NCBI GenBank assembly: GCA_963780815.1
Contig: CAWADG010000013.1
Span: 1-64,000 of the forward strand
DNA length: 64,000 nt
Source of the DNA: VRUE01 sp963780815
GTDB taxonomy: Bacteria > Actinomycetota > Thermoleophilia > Solirubrobacterales > 70-9
Direction of reading: 5' to 3'
Part shown: positions 26,588-34,706 of the stretch, piece after piece
Layout of the letters: the number at the start of each line of letters is the position of its first letter
How positions within the stretch are numbered: position 1 is the first letter of the stretch
Program-made: the position numbers and the translations under genes
Notes under the pieces: model-generated
Told to the model about the DNA's origin: nothing
What the model saw: only the letters and a program-made list of their open reading frames with translations
Database searches by the model: none

Positions 26588-27817
26588 GTGAGCGAGCGCG
26601 GTCAGCACCATGTCTCCGGCGGGCCCCGCTTCGCGGCAGCGGAGCGGCGGCGGCGGGCGTCGACCTCGCAGCGCCCGTTCGACGAGGCCGGTTCCGCGCT
26701 CGCGTCGAGGCTGCGTGAGCGGCAACCCGAGCTGGATGCTGCGGTCGCCAACAGGGCCCACGCGATCGCCGACCCGCGGATGGTCGCCGACCCCACCTAC
26801 CCCGAGAGGCTCGGCGAAGCGCTGAGCGCCGCCCTCGACTATGCCCTCACCGTGATCGAGGCCGGCGAGAGCCGCGCCCCCGGCCTCCCCCCCGCCGTCC
26901 TCTCCGAAGCCCGCGTCGCCGCCCGCGCCGGCGTCCCGCTCGAGACCGTCCTCCATCGCTACTTCGCAGCCAACGCGCTCCTCGGCGACTTCCTTCTCGA
27001 GGAGGCCGAGCGGGTCGAGGCGCCGAGCGCCGCCCTCCGGGTCCTGATGCGCAGGCAGGCGACCTCCTTCGAGCGCATCGTCGAAGGAGTGACCGACGAG
27101 CACGGCCGCGAAGCCAAGGCCTGGCCGAGCAGCGTCGCCGAGCGTCGTCGCGAGTGCGTCAAGAGCCTGCTCGCCGGGGAGCTCGTCGATCACTCGGAGC
27201 TCGGCTACGACCTCGATGCCCACCACCTCGCCGTGATGGCGAAGGGAGAGGGCGCGCCGGAGGCGATGCGGGTGCTGGCCGAACAGCTCGACCGGCGGCT
27301 GCTCGCCGTCTGCCGCGAGGAGGAGCCCGTTTGGGCCTGCTGGCTCGGCGGCCGAACCCCGCTCGATTCGCTGCGGGCGCTGCGGGCGCTCGATGCGATC
27401 CCACTCGACCGTGTCTTCGTGACGGTCGGCGAGCCCGGCGAGGGCATCGCGGGCTGGCGGCTCAGCCATCGCCAGGCGAAGGCGGCGCTGCCGATCGCCG
27501 AGCGCGGCGGCCAGGCGACGCTCCGCTACGCGGACGTCATCCTCTCGGCCTCGATCCTGCGCGACGACCTCGTCGCCGCCTCGCTCCGTCAGCTCTACCT
27601 CGACCCGCTCGAGGGCATGCGGGACGGCGGCCGGGCTGCCCGCGAGACCCTGCGCGCGTACTTCGCGGCCGAGCGGAACGTCTCCTCGACCGCGGCCACG
27701 CTCGGCGTCGACCGGCGCACGGTCACGAATCGGATCCGGGCGATCGAGGACCTCTTCGGTCGCCCCCTCGCCGAGTTCGCCACCGACCTCGAGATCGCGC
27801 TACGGCTCGGAGACTGA
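26588..27817 (+). CDS. PucR/CdaR-type helix-turn-helix transcriptional regulator
   Basis: 409 residues from a GTG. The N-terminal 180 residues are helical (RsbRD-like N-terminal domain: EARVAARAGVPLETVLHRYF and LMRRQATSFERIVEGVTDEH). A GGDEF-related middle region follows (about 190-320). The C-terminal PucR helix-turn-helix is typical: ETLRAYFAAERNVSSTAATL then GVDRRTVTNRIRAIEDLFGR. Such regulators control purine, amino-acid or aromatic catabolism genes and often bind DNA only with a ligand. The target is not evident: neighbours are tRNA-His behind and a secreted protein ahead. Confidence 0.87.
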   Translation: MSERGQHHVSGGPRFAAAERRRRASTSQRPFDEAGSALASRLRERQPELDAAVANRAHAIADPRMVADPTYPERLGEALSAALDYALTVIEAGESRAPGLPPAVLSEARVAARAGVPLETVLHRYFAANALLGDFLLEEAERVEAPSAALRVLMRRQATSFERIVEGVTDEHGREAKAWPSSVAERRRECVKSLLAGELVDHSELGYDLDAHHLAVMAKGEGAPEAMRVLAEQLDRRLLAVCREEEPVWACWLGGRTPLDSLRALRALDAIPLDRVFVTVGEPGEGIAGWRLSHRQAKAALPIAERGGQATLRYADVILSASILRDDLVAASLRQLYLDPLEGMRDGGRAARETLRAYFAAERNVSSTAATLGVDRRTVTNRIRAIEDLFGRPLAEFATDLEIALRLGD

Positions 27818-27906
27818 CCCCCGCTTTCCCAGTTTGCTGATCCGCGGCCGGGCAAGGCCCCACATTGGGGAAGAGATACCGGCCCGCGGCCGGGATCATC
27901 GCCGCA

Positions 27907-28680
27907 ATGCACACGAAGCTGATCCGCATCGCGCTTCTCGGGGCTTGCCTGGCGCTGCTGATCGCCGCGACCACCCAGGCCGAGCCCGAGTCGGCGCGGA
28001 TCGGGAACCTCGTCCTCACCGACAACGGCGGGATCATCCCGCGCGCGCTGCCGAGGCACGAACAGGCGCCGATCTCGGCGATCATCGACGCTCACATCGC
28101 GACGGTCGACGGCGCTCACCCACCCGCGATCCGGTCGGTCGCCGTCGACTTCGACAAGACGATCGTGGTCGATGCGAGGGGCCTCCCCGCGTGTAGGAGA
28201 GGGCAGCTGGAAGCGCGCCCGACCGCGGCCGCGAAGAGCGCCTGCCCGGACGCGATCGTCGGCGAAGGCGACGGCGACGTCGAAGTCGCCTTCCCCGAAC
28301 AGGCGCCGTTCAGCGCGACCGGGCCGATCGTCCTCTTCAACGGCGGCGTGCACGGGGGCACCACCCTCCTCTTCGTCCACACCTACGTGTCGGTCCCGGC
28401 ACCCACGGCCGTAGTCGCCACCGTCGAGCTGACGCGGATCCACCGCGGGCACTTCGGGATCCACGCGGTCGCCGAGATACCGCGGATCGCGGGCGGGGCC
28501 GGCTCGGTCACCCGGTTCAAGCTCAGGATCGGCCGCAGGTTCACATTCCGCGGCAGGAGGGAGAGCTACCTGACGGCGAGCTGCCCGACCGGCCGCTACT
28601 TCACGGAAGGAAAGGCGCAGTTCGAAGACGGCACCCAGCTGGGCCTCACCCACGTGCTGCCCTGCACGCCGAAGGGCTAG
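27907..28680 (+). CDS. Secreted protein of unknown function
   Basis: 257 residues from the ATG at 27907, which places a textbook signal peptide at the N-terminus (KLIRIALLGACLALLIAATT, cleavage near TQA-EP). The mature part is beta-rich with repeated Val/Thr strands (FVHTYVSVPAPTAVVATVEL) and three cysteines, two of them bracketing ACRRGQLEARPT...SACPD. The C-terminal YLTASCPTGRYFTEGKAQFE segment recurs in exported actinobacterial hypothetical proteins. Function unknown. Its stop overlaps by four bases the stop of the convergent reductase gene. Confidence 0.72.
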   Translation: MHTKLIRIALLGACLALLIAATTQAEPESARIGNLVLTDNGGIIPRALPRHEQAPISAIIDAHIATVDGAHPPAIRSVAVDFDKTIVVDARGLPACRRGQLEARPTAAAKSACPDAIVGEGDGDVEVAFPEQAPFSATGPIVLFNGGVHGGTTLLFVHTYVSVPAPTAVVATVELTRIHRGHFGIHAVAEIPRIAGGAGSVTRFKLRIGRRFTFRGRRESYLTASCPTGRYFTEGKAQFEDGTQLGLTHVLPCTPKG

Positions 28681-29204
28681 GCGAGGCTGTAGAGGAGCTC
28701 GACGGCGCCGTCGGGGAAGGACCGCTCGGACTCGAGCGTGAGGCGCTGCATCTCGATGCCGGATGAGGAGAACGGCACGCCGCCGCCGACCAGGAGCGGC
28801 AGCTTGACGATGCCGAGCTGGTCGAGGGCGCCGATCGAGAGGAAGGCCTGGACCGTCTTCGGGCCGCCGATCAAGTGGGCATCGCCCTCGAAACCGCCCC
28901 CGCGCATGCGCTCGAGGAGCGCCGCCGGGTCGGCGTCGGTGACGATGCCCTCGGGCGCGCCGTCGGGCAGCGGGCTCGAGGTGAGCACGAACACCTCGAG
29001 GCCCGGCCATGGCCATTTCAGCGCGCCGACCGCCGGCTCGAAGGTCGTCCGGCCCATGACAGCGGCGCCGGTCGTCTCGAGCAGCTCGGGCAGCCCATAG
29101 GCCTCGCGGCCTGCCCAATCCGGCATCGAGAGCATCACCGGCCAGCCGTCCGGGGTCGCGACGAAGCCGTCGACGCTGACGCCCATGTAGGTCCGGATCC
29201 GCAT
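28677..29204 (-). CDS. Dihydrofolate reductase/RibD C-terminal-like reductase
   Basis: 175 residues from the ATG at 29204. The RibD_C fold shows the usual opening RTYMGVSVDGFVATPDGWPV, the central AAVMGRTTFEPAVGALKWPW and VFVLTSSPLP, and the NADPH-binding HLIGGPKTVQAFLSIGALDQ followed by LGIVKLPLLVGGGVPFSSSG. Family members reduce pteridine- or riboflavin-like substrates, but stand-alone copies like this are of unknown substrate. It is divergent from the small repeat protein at 29241. Confidence 0.88.
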   Translation of the reverse strand: MRIRTYMGVSVDGFVATPDGWPVMLSMPDWAGREAYGLPELLETTGAAVMGRTTFEPAVGALKWPWPGLEVFVLTSSPLPDGAPEGIVTDADPAALLERMRGGGFEGDAHLIGGPKTVQAFLSIGALDQLGIVKLPLLVGGGVPFSSSGIEMQRLTLESERSFPDGAVELLYSLA

Positions 29205-29240
29205 CGCGATGCCCCGCAGGCTAGGCGATACGGTTCTATC

Positions 29241-29504
29241 ATGCCCGGAACACGCGGCATCGCCTTCTTCCGGCCGGAGGCCCGCCCGGCCACCGCAACC
29301 GGCGCCCAGGCGCGAGGGGCCGCCGCGATCGGCGCCCTCGCGGTCGGCGCAGCGGCGATCGGCGGCTTCGCGATCGGCAGGCTCTCCGTCAATCGCCTCG
29401 CGATCAATCGCCTCGCGCTGCGGCAGGCGAAGATCGGCAGGCTCGAGGTCGAGGAGCTGGACGTCGGGCGGCTCCGGGTCCGCGAAGGGCAACCGCCGGC
29501 TTGA
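29241..29504 (+). CDS. Small pentapeptide-like repeat protein
   Basis: 87 residues. After a 30-residue lead (GIAFFRPEARPATATGAQAR) the chain has a strict five-residue period of the form [small or charged][I/V/L]xx[L/A/F]: AIGAL AVGAA AIGGF AIGRL, then SVNRL AINRL ALRQA KIGRL, then EVEEL DVGRL RV. That is eleven turns, as expected of a right-handed quadrilateral beta-helix of the pentapeptide-repeat kind. Rungs change from Ala/Gly to charged residues towards the C-terminus. Its stop overlaps the TTG start of the next gene, so they are probably coupled. Function unknown. Confidence 0.7.
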   Translation: MPGTRGIAFFRPEARPATATGAQARGAAAIGALAVGAAAIGGFAIGRLSVNRLAINRLALRQAKIGRLEVEELDVGRLRVREGQPPA

Positions 29505-30481
29505 AGCTCGCGCTGGGGATCATCGCGGCCGCGGCCCTAGTCGCTGTCCCCGCCCCCGCCGAGGCCCTTGGCCCCTACCCCGACCTCGGCGGCTGCCCGG
29601 TGTTCCCCGACCCGCCGCCGAGCCTCTCCCCCCGTGCCCCCTCGCTCCCGAACGAGGCGGCCTGGAACCAGGACATCTCGAGGGCGCCGGTCGCGCCGGG
29701 CTCGGCCGCGACGATCGCCTACATCGGCGCCCATGGCGGCATCGCGCTGCACCCCGACTTCGGCTCGCCCCGCGCCTACGGCTTCCCCTACTCGGTCGTC
29801 GGCAACCGCCAGCGCGACCTCCCGATCCACTACACGGCATACGGAGACGAGAGCGACCCCGGCCCGTTCCCGATACCGCCGGCGGCGCCGGTCGAGGGCG
29901 GCTCGCGCAGCGACGGCGACCGCCATGTGCTGGTCGTCGATCGCGACGACTGCACCCTCTTCGAGCTCTACCGTGCCTTTCCCGAGCACAGCGGCGGCGC
30001 CCACTGGAACGCCGACTCGGGCGCGCGCTGGGACCTACGCTCGACTGCTCTGCGGCCCGACTCGTGGACCTCGGCCGACGCCGCCGGGCTGCCGATCTTC
30101 CCTGGCCTGATCCGCTACGACGAGGCGGCGGCCGGTCACGTCGACCACGCGATCCGGGTCACCTTCGAGAGCACCCGCAACGCCTGGGTCCACCCCGCCT
30201 CGCACTGCGCCGGCGACACCTCCGACCCCGCCGCTCCGGCGATGGGGACGCGGCTGCGGCTGAAGCCCGGCTACGGCCTCGGCCGCTTCAGCGGCCCCGC
30301 CCGGGCGATCGCGGTCGCCCTCAAGCGCTACGGCCTGATCGTCGCCGACAACGGCTCGAACTGGTACTTCGGGGGGACCAGCGACCGCCGCTGGGACGAC
30401 GAGAACCTCGATCAGCTGAAGCGGATCCCCGGCAGTGCCTTCCAGGTGGTGAGGAGCAGCGCCCATCCACACCGCTGCTGA
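29501..30481 (+). CDS. Secreted protein of unknown function
   Basis: 326 residues from a TTG overlapping the upstream stop. The signal peptide is KLALGIIAAAALVAVPAPAE. The mature protein shows conserved-looking blocks: AAWNQDISRAPVAPGSAATI, VVDRDDCTLFELYRAFPEHS, SGARWDLRSTALRPDSWTSA with DAAGLPIFPGLIRYDE, and KRYGLIVADNGSNWYFGGTS near the C-terminus. I have seen this block set in exported proteins of many actinobacteria and acidobacteria, without known function. Four cysteines may form disulfides. Confidence 0.75.
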   Translation: MKLALGIIAAAALVAVPAPAEALGPYPDLGGCPVFPDPPPSLSPRAPSLPNEAAWNQDISRAPVAPGSAATIAYIGAHGGIALHPDFGSPRAYGFPYSVVGNRQRDLPIHYTAYGDESDPGPFPIPPAAPVEGGSRSDGDRHVLVVDRDDCTLFELYRAFPEHSGGAHWNADSGARWDLRSTALRPDSWTSADAAGLPIFPGLIRYDEAAAGHVDHAIRVTFESTRNAWVHPASHCAGDTSDPAAPAMGTRLRLKPGYGLGRFSGPARAIAVALKRYGLIVADNGSNWYFGGTSDRRWDDENLDQLKRIPGSAFQVVRSSAHPHRC

Positions 30482-30486
30482 GCTGG

Positions 30487-31083
30487 TCAGGCGCCGAGCA
30501 CGACATGGTGGAACTCCGCCCGCAGCCGCGAGCGCAGCTCCTTGACCGCCGGAGCGGCGTCCTCCGACGCGGCGGGGTCGGGGCTGACGAGGACGACCTC
30601 GTCGGCGGGATAGGTCTGGAGCTGGTCCTCGATCGCCTGGACGAAGTCCTCGTCGCCGACCCGCGCCTCGGCATCGATCCCGTCCTTGGCAAGGGCCGCC
30701 ACCGTCGCGACCAGGTTGCGCTGAGCCTCATCCCGTGCCGAGTTCACGTCGGAGGTCCAGCGGTCGAGGAATCCGATCCGCGCCGGAGCCAGCACCCGGA
30801 CCTCGGCGTCTCTGCCCGGGGCCAGGCCGGCCGTCGTCGTGATCTGGCGGACCGCGCTCGGCTCCTCGACCGGGCCCGCGACGACAAGAAGCAGGTGCTG
30901 GCGCCCGTCGCTGGGCAGCTCGCCGATCGGGCCGAGCGGCCGCTGTCGCGCGGCAATCACAAGCAGCACGACGACCGCCAGCGCCCCGGCGATGAACCCC
31001 GCCGGCGGCCCGGCCACCAGGAAGCTCCCGACGATCGGCAGCGTGATTGCGCTGACAATCAGTGGCAGCTTCCATGGGGCCAT
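30487..31083 (-). CDS. Membrane-anchored universal-stress-like domain protein
   Basis: 198 residues. Two N-terminal helices (LIVSAITLPIVGSFLVAGPP and GFIAGALAVVVLLVIAAR) anchor a C-terminal alpha/beta domain. HLLLVVAGPVEEPSAVRQIT opens a Rossmann-like sheet, AEVRVLAPARIGFLDRW is the second strand, and DEVVLVSPDP near the C-terminus matches the position of the nucleotide loop of UspA-type proteins, without the full GxxG motif. It probably faces the cytoplasm. Function unknown. Confidence 0.65.
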   Translation of the reverse strand: MAPWKLPLIVSAITLPIVGSFLVAGPPAGFIAGALAVVVLLVIAARQRPLGPIGELPSDGRQHLLLVVAGPVEEPSAVRQITTTAGLAPGRDAEVRVLAPARIGFLDRWTSDVNSARDEAQRNLVATVAALAKDGIDAEARVGDEDFVQAIEDQLQTYPADEVVLVSPDPAASEDAAPAVKELRSRLRAEFHHVVLGA

Positions 31084-31107
31084 GCCCTGGAGTGTCGTCG
31101 ATGCGCG

Positions 31108-31251
31108 CTAGACGCGGGTGGTTCTCCCGGCGCCGAGGCGCGGGATCACCAGCATCGCAAGCCCGATGACGATCACGATGATTCCGAGAATCCAGCTCAC
31201 CAGCAGGGCGAGCACGATCCCGATCACGATGAGGAGAATCGGCAGTGTCAT
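31108..31251 (-). CDS. Small two-helix membrane protein, 47 residues
   Basis: From the ATG at 31251: TLPILLIVIGIVLALLVSWI then LGIIVIVIGLAMLVIPRLGA and a basic tail GRTTRV, ending in TAG. Nearly all residues before the tail are hydrophobic, giving two tightly linked membrane helices. Its composition and clean frame between neighbours argue for a real gene, and similar DUF-type small proteins are common in actinobacteria. Confidence 0.6.
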   Translation of the reverse strand: MTLPILLIVIGIVLALLVSWILGIIVIVIGLAMLVIPRLGAGRTTRV

Positions 31252-31291
31252 GGCGACGGCGTACCCGAGGCCGTCAGCGGTCAAACCCCGG

Positions 31292-31384
31292 CTAGGCGAC
31301 CCTGCGAATCAGGACGATCCCCAGCACCGAGGCGCCGGCGAGCACCGCGAGTGCGATGTCGGTGTGGCGCTCCCTGCGTGCCAT
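31292..31384 (-). CDS. Small single-pass membrane protein, 30 residues
   Basis: From the ATG at 31384: a basic N-terminus (ARRERHTD) followed by one helix IALAVLAGASVLGIVLI and RRVA, ending in TAG. The charge pattern fits an inner-membrane microprotein. It lies between the 47-residue protein and the peptidase gene on the same strand. No family is known to me. Confidence 0.4.
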   Translation of the reverse strand: MARRERHTDIALAVLAGASVLGIVLIRRVA

Positions 31385-31441
31385 TGCAACTGTAAGAACC
31401 CATCCGGGGCACGAAAGGTGCTGCCTGGGGGCGCTGTCCTG

Positions 31442-32371
31442 CTAGCCGCCGCCGCTCGCCCGGTAGACGTGAACCGCGACGTCGAAGATGCTCTCGACCC
31501 GCATCTCGACCGCGATCGCGGCGGCGATCGCGAGGGCCATCAGCGCGATCGTCGCCACGCTGAGGACCGGTCGGCGCCGCGGCGGGTCGGCCAGAAGCGC
31601 CGAGACCCGGGCCGGGACCGCCAGCTGCCCCGCCGCGAGGCGGGGGTGCCGATGGGCGGCGCCGCCGCTGAGGAGCGCGACTCGTGCCAGCGCCCGGGCC
31701 GCCCCGACCCGGTCGCCGAGCTCGGTTGCTGCGCGCTCGTCCGCCCAGCGCTCGGTCGCATAGGCGGTCGCCCCGCGCAGCGGCCAGAGCAGGGGGTTGG
31801 CCGCGATCGCGAGTGACACGGCGCTCCGATGCCAGTGGTGGCGCCCCTCGAGATGGGCCCGCTCGTGGGCGAGCAGGACGCGGCGCTCGCCCGGGGAGAG
31901 CTGGCGGAGCAGTGAGCGGGTGACGACGATCCGGCCACGTCGCCCCGGGATCGCGAAGGCGCCCGGCTCCGCCCCGTCGATCACGACGAGGCTCCGTCCC
32001 CCCGCCAGGCCGTCGACGGCGCGTCCGGCGGCGCGCATCGCCCGCGCCTGCCGGATTGCGGCGAAGAGCGCCGCGACGGCGCCGGCGAGCGCCGCGAGCA
32101 GCGCAACGGCGCCGATGCCGGGCTCGGCCGGCGAGTCTTCCCTCAGGATCGCCGTCGACCAGTGGCCGATTCCTGCCAGATCGGGCAGCTGGGCCACCAG
32201 CACGGCGCCGAGCAGGAAGAGGACCGCAGCGAGGCTCAGCGCGGAGACGACCGCGCCGGCGCTGATCAGCCAGGTCGCGTCGCGCGGGGGGAGGATCCGC
32301 GCCAACCGGGGGCCGACGATGCTCAGGGCGGCGCCGACGAGGAGAGGCGAGAGGATCGCCGCGGTGCTCAT
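31442..32371 (-). CDS. M56/BlaR1-type membrane metallopeptidase
   Basis: 309 residues. Membrane helices fill about 5-110. The zinc site is LLAHERAHLEGRHHWH (HExxH at about 169-173), and the downstream acidic ligand is likely in ERWADERAATELGD. A final helix near LSVATIALMALAIAAAIAVE follows. In BlaR1/MecR1 systems the peptidase cuts or triggers loss of the partner repressor. No extracellular penicillin-binding sensor domain is present, as in many M56 proteins of actinobacteria. The gene overlaps the BlaI gene by four bases, making a regulator/protease pair. Confidence 0.87.
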   Translation of the reverse strand: MSTAAILSPLLVGAALSIVGPRLARILPPRDATWLISAGAVVSALSLAAVLFLLGAVLVAQLPDLAGIGHWSTAILREDSPAEPGIGAVALLAALAGAVAALFAAIRQARAMRAAGRAVDGLAGGRSLVVIDGAEPGAFAIPGRRGRIVVTRSLLRQLSPGERRVLLAHERAHLEGRHHWHRSAVSLAIAANPLLWPLRGATAYATERWADERAATELGDRVGAARALARVALLSGGAAHRHPRLAAGQLAVPARVSALLADPPRRRPVLSVATIALMALAIAAAIAVEMRVESIFDVAVHVYRASGGG

Positions 32372-32757
32372 CGCGGTGAGGAGCCCTCGGGACGAGCCTC
32401 GCCCAGCAGCTCGACCAGCAGATCTTCCTCCTCCTCGGACAGGCTGCCGACGAATCGCGCGAGGACCGCGTCGCGGTCCTCACCTGCCTCGAGCAGATCC
32501 CGCATCCGCGCCGCGGCGATCCCCGGTTCGTCGAGGATCGGCGTATAGGCGTACGCGCGCCCCACCTTCTCGCGCTTGACGGCTTCCTTCTCATGCAGGC
32601 GCGCGAGCGCGGTCATCACCGTCGTGTAGGCGAGGTCGCCGCCCACCTGCTCCTGGACCTCGGCCGGCGTCAGCGGACGCGCGGCCGCCCAGAGAGCGGC
32701 GAGGACCTCGCCCTGAAGTGCGCCGGCCGGGCGCCTGTTGGTATCACGCTTGCTCAA
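32368..32757 (-). CDS. BlaI/MecI/CopY-family transcriptional repressor
   Basis: 129 residues from a TTG at 32757 (SKRDTNRRPAGALQGEVLAA); no ATG or GTG fits before it. The winged helix shows ALWAAARPLTPAEVQEQVGG, DLAYTTVMTALARLHEKEAV and the wing KVGRAYAYTPI. The C-terminal dimer/cleavage region is short (ILDEPGIAAARMRDLLEAGE). It overlaps the M56 peptidase gene downstream. A perfect BlaI-type palindrome lies in the spacer to uppP, so it probably represses uppP and its own operon. Confidence 0.9.
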   Translation of the reverse strand: MSKRDTNRRPAGALQGEVLAALWAAARPLTPAEVQEQVGGDLAYTTVMTALARLHEKEAVKREKVGRAYAYTPILDEPGIAAARMRDLLEAGEDRDAVLARFVGSLSEEEEDLLVELLGEARPEGSSPR

Positions 32758-32801
32758 CGCTGACCTCGGGTGGCAGGATCGCACAGCGCCGGGAGGACAA
32801 T

Positions 32802-32821
32802 CTACTACGTGGCTGTAGTAG
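32802..32821. promoter_or_regulatory. BlaI-type operator
   Basis: CTACTAC, six bases, GTAGTAG: a perfect 7-base inverted repeat. The TACTAC/GTAGTA half-sites match the established MecI/BlaI operator (TACTAC...GTAGTA). It ends nine bases before the uppP start codon and 45 bases upstream of the blaI start, so a bound dimer would occlude both promoters. Confidence 0.75.
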
Positions 32822-32830
32822 CCTGCCCCC

Positions 32831-33814
32831 ATGCTGACCTACCTGCAGGCGATCGTGATCGCCCTCGTGCAGGGGGTCACCGAGCTCTTCCCGGTCTCGA
32901 GCCTCGGCCACTCGGTGCTGGTCCCGGCCTGGATCGGCGGCGAATGGGAAACCCTCGTCACCCAGTCGTCGCAGGCCCACAGCGAGTCCTCGTTCTACCT
33001 CGCCTTCATCGTCGCGCTGCACGTCGCAACCGCGCTGGCGCTGCTCTGGTTCTTCCGCGCAGACTGGGCGCGGATCGTGCGCGGCTTCCTCCGCAGCGTT
33101 CCGCGCTGTTTTCGCGAGCGCCGCCTCAGCGCCGAGGACGCCGATGAGCGGCTGGCCTGGCTGATCGTCATTGCCACGATCCCCGTCGGCCTCACCGGCG
33201 TCGCCTTTGAGCATGCCTTCCGCACCGTCTTCGCGAAGCCGGTCGCCGCCAGCATCCTCCTCTTCATCAACGGGCTGATCCTGCTCGCGGGCGAGCGCGC
33301 CCGCAGTCGCTACCAGGAGGAGCACGCGATGCCGGCCGGAACGCCGGCGCCGGGCGCCGAGCGACCGCGCGACGCGAGCGGCCCCCGCTCCGCCGAGGAG
33401 CTGGCGGAAGCGCGGGCCTCCGACGTCCGCATCTCGGGCATCCCCTACCTCGACGGCCTGATCATCGGCAGCTTCCAGATCCTCGCCCTCCTCGCGGGCA
33501 TCAGCCGCTCCGGCGTGACGATGGTCGGCGGCCTCTGGAAAGGGCTCTCGCATGAGGACGCGGCGCGCTTCGCCTTCCTGCTCGCCACTCCCGTCATCCT
33601 CGCCGCCGGCGTCCTCAAGATCCCGAGCCTCTTCGGCAGCGCCGGCGAACACATCCACGGCCAGGTAGCGGTCGGCTTCGTCATCACTGGAATCACCGCC
33701 TACGTCTCGGTCCGCTACCTGGTCCGCTACTTCCAGACCCGCACCCTGACCCCGTTCGCGATCTACTGCCTCGCTGTCGGCGCGGTCAGCTTCGTCCGCT
33801 TCGCGGCGTTCTGA
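32831..33814 (+). CDS. uppP: Undecaprenyl-diphosphatase (UppP/BacA)
   Basis: 327 residues, integral membrane. The catalytic N-terminal motif ALVQGVTELFPVSSLGH has the key Glu and Ser. GISRSGVTM carries the second conserved Arg/Ser motif (about 220). The enzyme dephosphorylates undecaprenyl pyrophosphate, recycling the lipid carrier for peptidoglycan and giving bacitracin tolerance. An insert of about 45 polar residues (HAMPAGTPAPGAERPRDASG onwards, about 163-200) separates the two halves and is longer than in E. coli. It is controlled by the BlaI-type operator just upstream. Confidence 0.93.
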   Translation: MLTYLQAIVIALVQGVTELFPVSSLGHSVLVPAWIGGEWETLVTQSSQAHSESSFYLAFIVALHVATALALLWFFRADWARIVRGFLRSVPRCFRERRLSAEDADERLAWLIVIATIPVGLTGVAFEHAFRTVFAKPVAASILLFINGLILLAGERARSRYQEEHAMPAGTPAPGAERPRDASGPRSAEELAEARASDVRISGIPYLDGLIIGSFQILALLAGISRSGVTMVGGLWKGLSHEDAARFAFLLATPVILAAGVLKIPSLFGSAGEHIHGQVAVGFVITGITAYVSVRYLVRYFQTRTLTPFAIYCLAVGAVSFVRFAAF

Positions 33815-33817
33815 GGC

Positions 33818-34438
33818 TCAGGATTCGGCGCGGAAGGCGATGCCTTCGAGCGCGGCGCTTTGTTTTTCGCGCGCCAGCACCTTGCCGTCACCGCCGATGA
33901 CGGTTGTCAATTCTTCGTGCTGTTCGAATACCCGGGAGACGCCCGAAGACGCCGGCCGATAGCCCGGTGGGAGGGTGAATACCGAGACGAATCCGGGTCC
34001 GGTATCGACTTTCGCATACCCCTCCAGGTGGACGATCCCCTCGTGGTCCTTGTAGAAGCCCACCGGCGGATACGTGAACTGGCCCTCCGAGCCAAAGTTG
34101 GTGCTGCCATTTTCGAACTGGGGCTCGCCCGGGTCCCCGACCAGATGGACCGCTTCGAGGGGCGCGATGGCGTTGGCGCTGTTGGCGACGTTCGCGCTCG
34201 GCACCGTGCCGAGCTTGGCGAGGTCGATGTCCTTGCCGGTGAGGGAGTGGTCCTTCACCTTCGCCCCGGTGACGGCGTTCTTCTTGATCTTTGCCCCGGT
34301 GACGGCGTTCTTCCGGAGCTGCTTGGAGCCGACGCTGTTCTTCGCAAGTTGCGTCGCCGCAAAGGCGCTGGCGCCACCGACCGCAACGATCACGGCAAGC
34401 GTTGACATCACGTTGGCGTAGCTCAGCTTTGGTCGCAT
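33818..34438 (-). CDS. Secreted stalk-repeat protein 1 of 4
   Basis: 206 residues. The N-terminus LSYANVMSTLAVIVAVGGAS is a signal/anchor. Then come the repeats KNSVGSKQLRKNAVTGAKIK, KNAVTGAKVKDHSLTGKDID, and LGTVPSANVANSANAI, a rod-like segment widespread in Thermoleophilia. The head domain (about 85-206) contains HLVGDPGEPQFENGSTN, GFYKDHEGIVHLEGYAK and FTLPPGYRP, resembling phage-tail or adhesin knob folds. Probably exported and surface-located. It converges on uppP. Confidence 0.75.
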   Translation of the reverse strand: MRPKLSYANVMSTLAVIVAVGGASAFAATQLAKNSVGSKQLRKNAVTGAKIKKNAVTGAKVKDHSLTGKDIDLAKLGTVPSANVANSANAIAPLEAVHLVGDPGEPQFENGSTNFGSEGQFTYPPVGFYKDHEGIVHLEGYAKVDTGPGFVSVFTLPPGYRPASSGVSRVFEQHEELTTVIGGDGKVLAREKQSAALEGIAFRAES

Positions 34439-34496
34439 CCCTCCTGCGACGCTAACCCCGATGGAGCGGCCGGGTCAAGCGAAACCGATGGAGCGA

Positions 34497-34569
34497 CGCC
34501 CCCGGCTGGATTCGAACCAGCGACCCACGGCTTAGAAGGCCGTCGCTCTGTCCACTGAGCTACGGGGGC
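34497..34569 (-). tRNA. tRNA-Arg (TCT)
   Basis: Cloverleaf on the minus strand: acceptor GCCCCCG with CGGGGGC, D-arm GCTCAGTGGACAGAGC, anticodon arm CGGCCTTCTAAGCCG with TCT anticodon, T-arm GCTGGTTCGAATCCAGC, discriminator G. CCA is not encoded. It lies between the first and second stalk-repeat genes. Confidence 0.93.
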
Positions 34570-34706
34570 AGGGTTACTAGTTTATGGCTCTGGGAAGCCG
34601 TTTCCTCGGGCGACTCCTGTCCAACCGTTCGCCTCGGGAAGGCATATTCTCGGCGTCTGGTGCTATTCGTGCCCATCGAGCGAAGGTTCGGCGGAGCGAA
34701 TGGGGA

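Noticed and set aside
29209..31395. A 728-codon plus-strand frame across three genes
   Set aside because: It is Arg/Pro/Ser-rich throughout, overlaps genes with signal peptides and known folds in other frames, and ignores their starts and stops.
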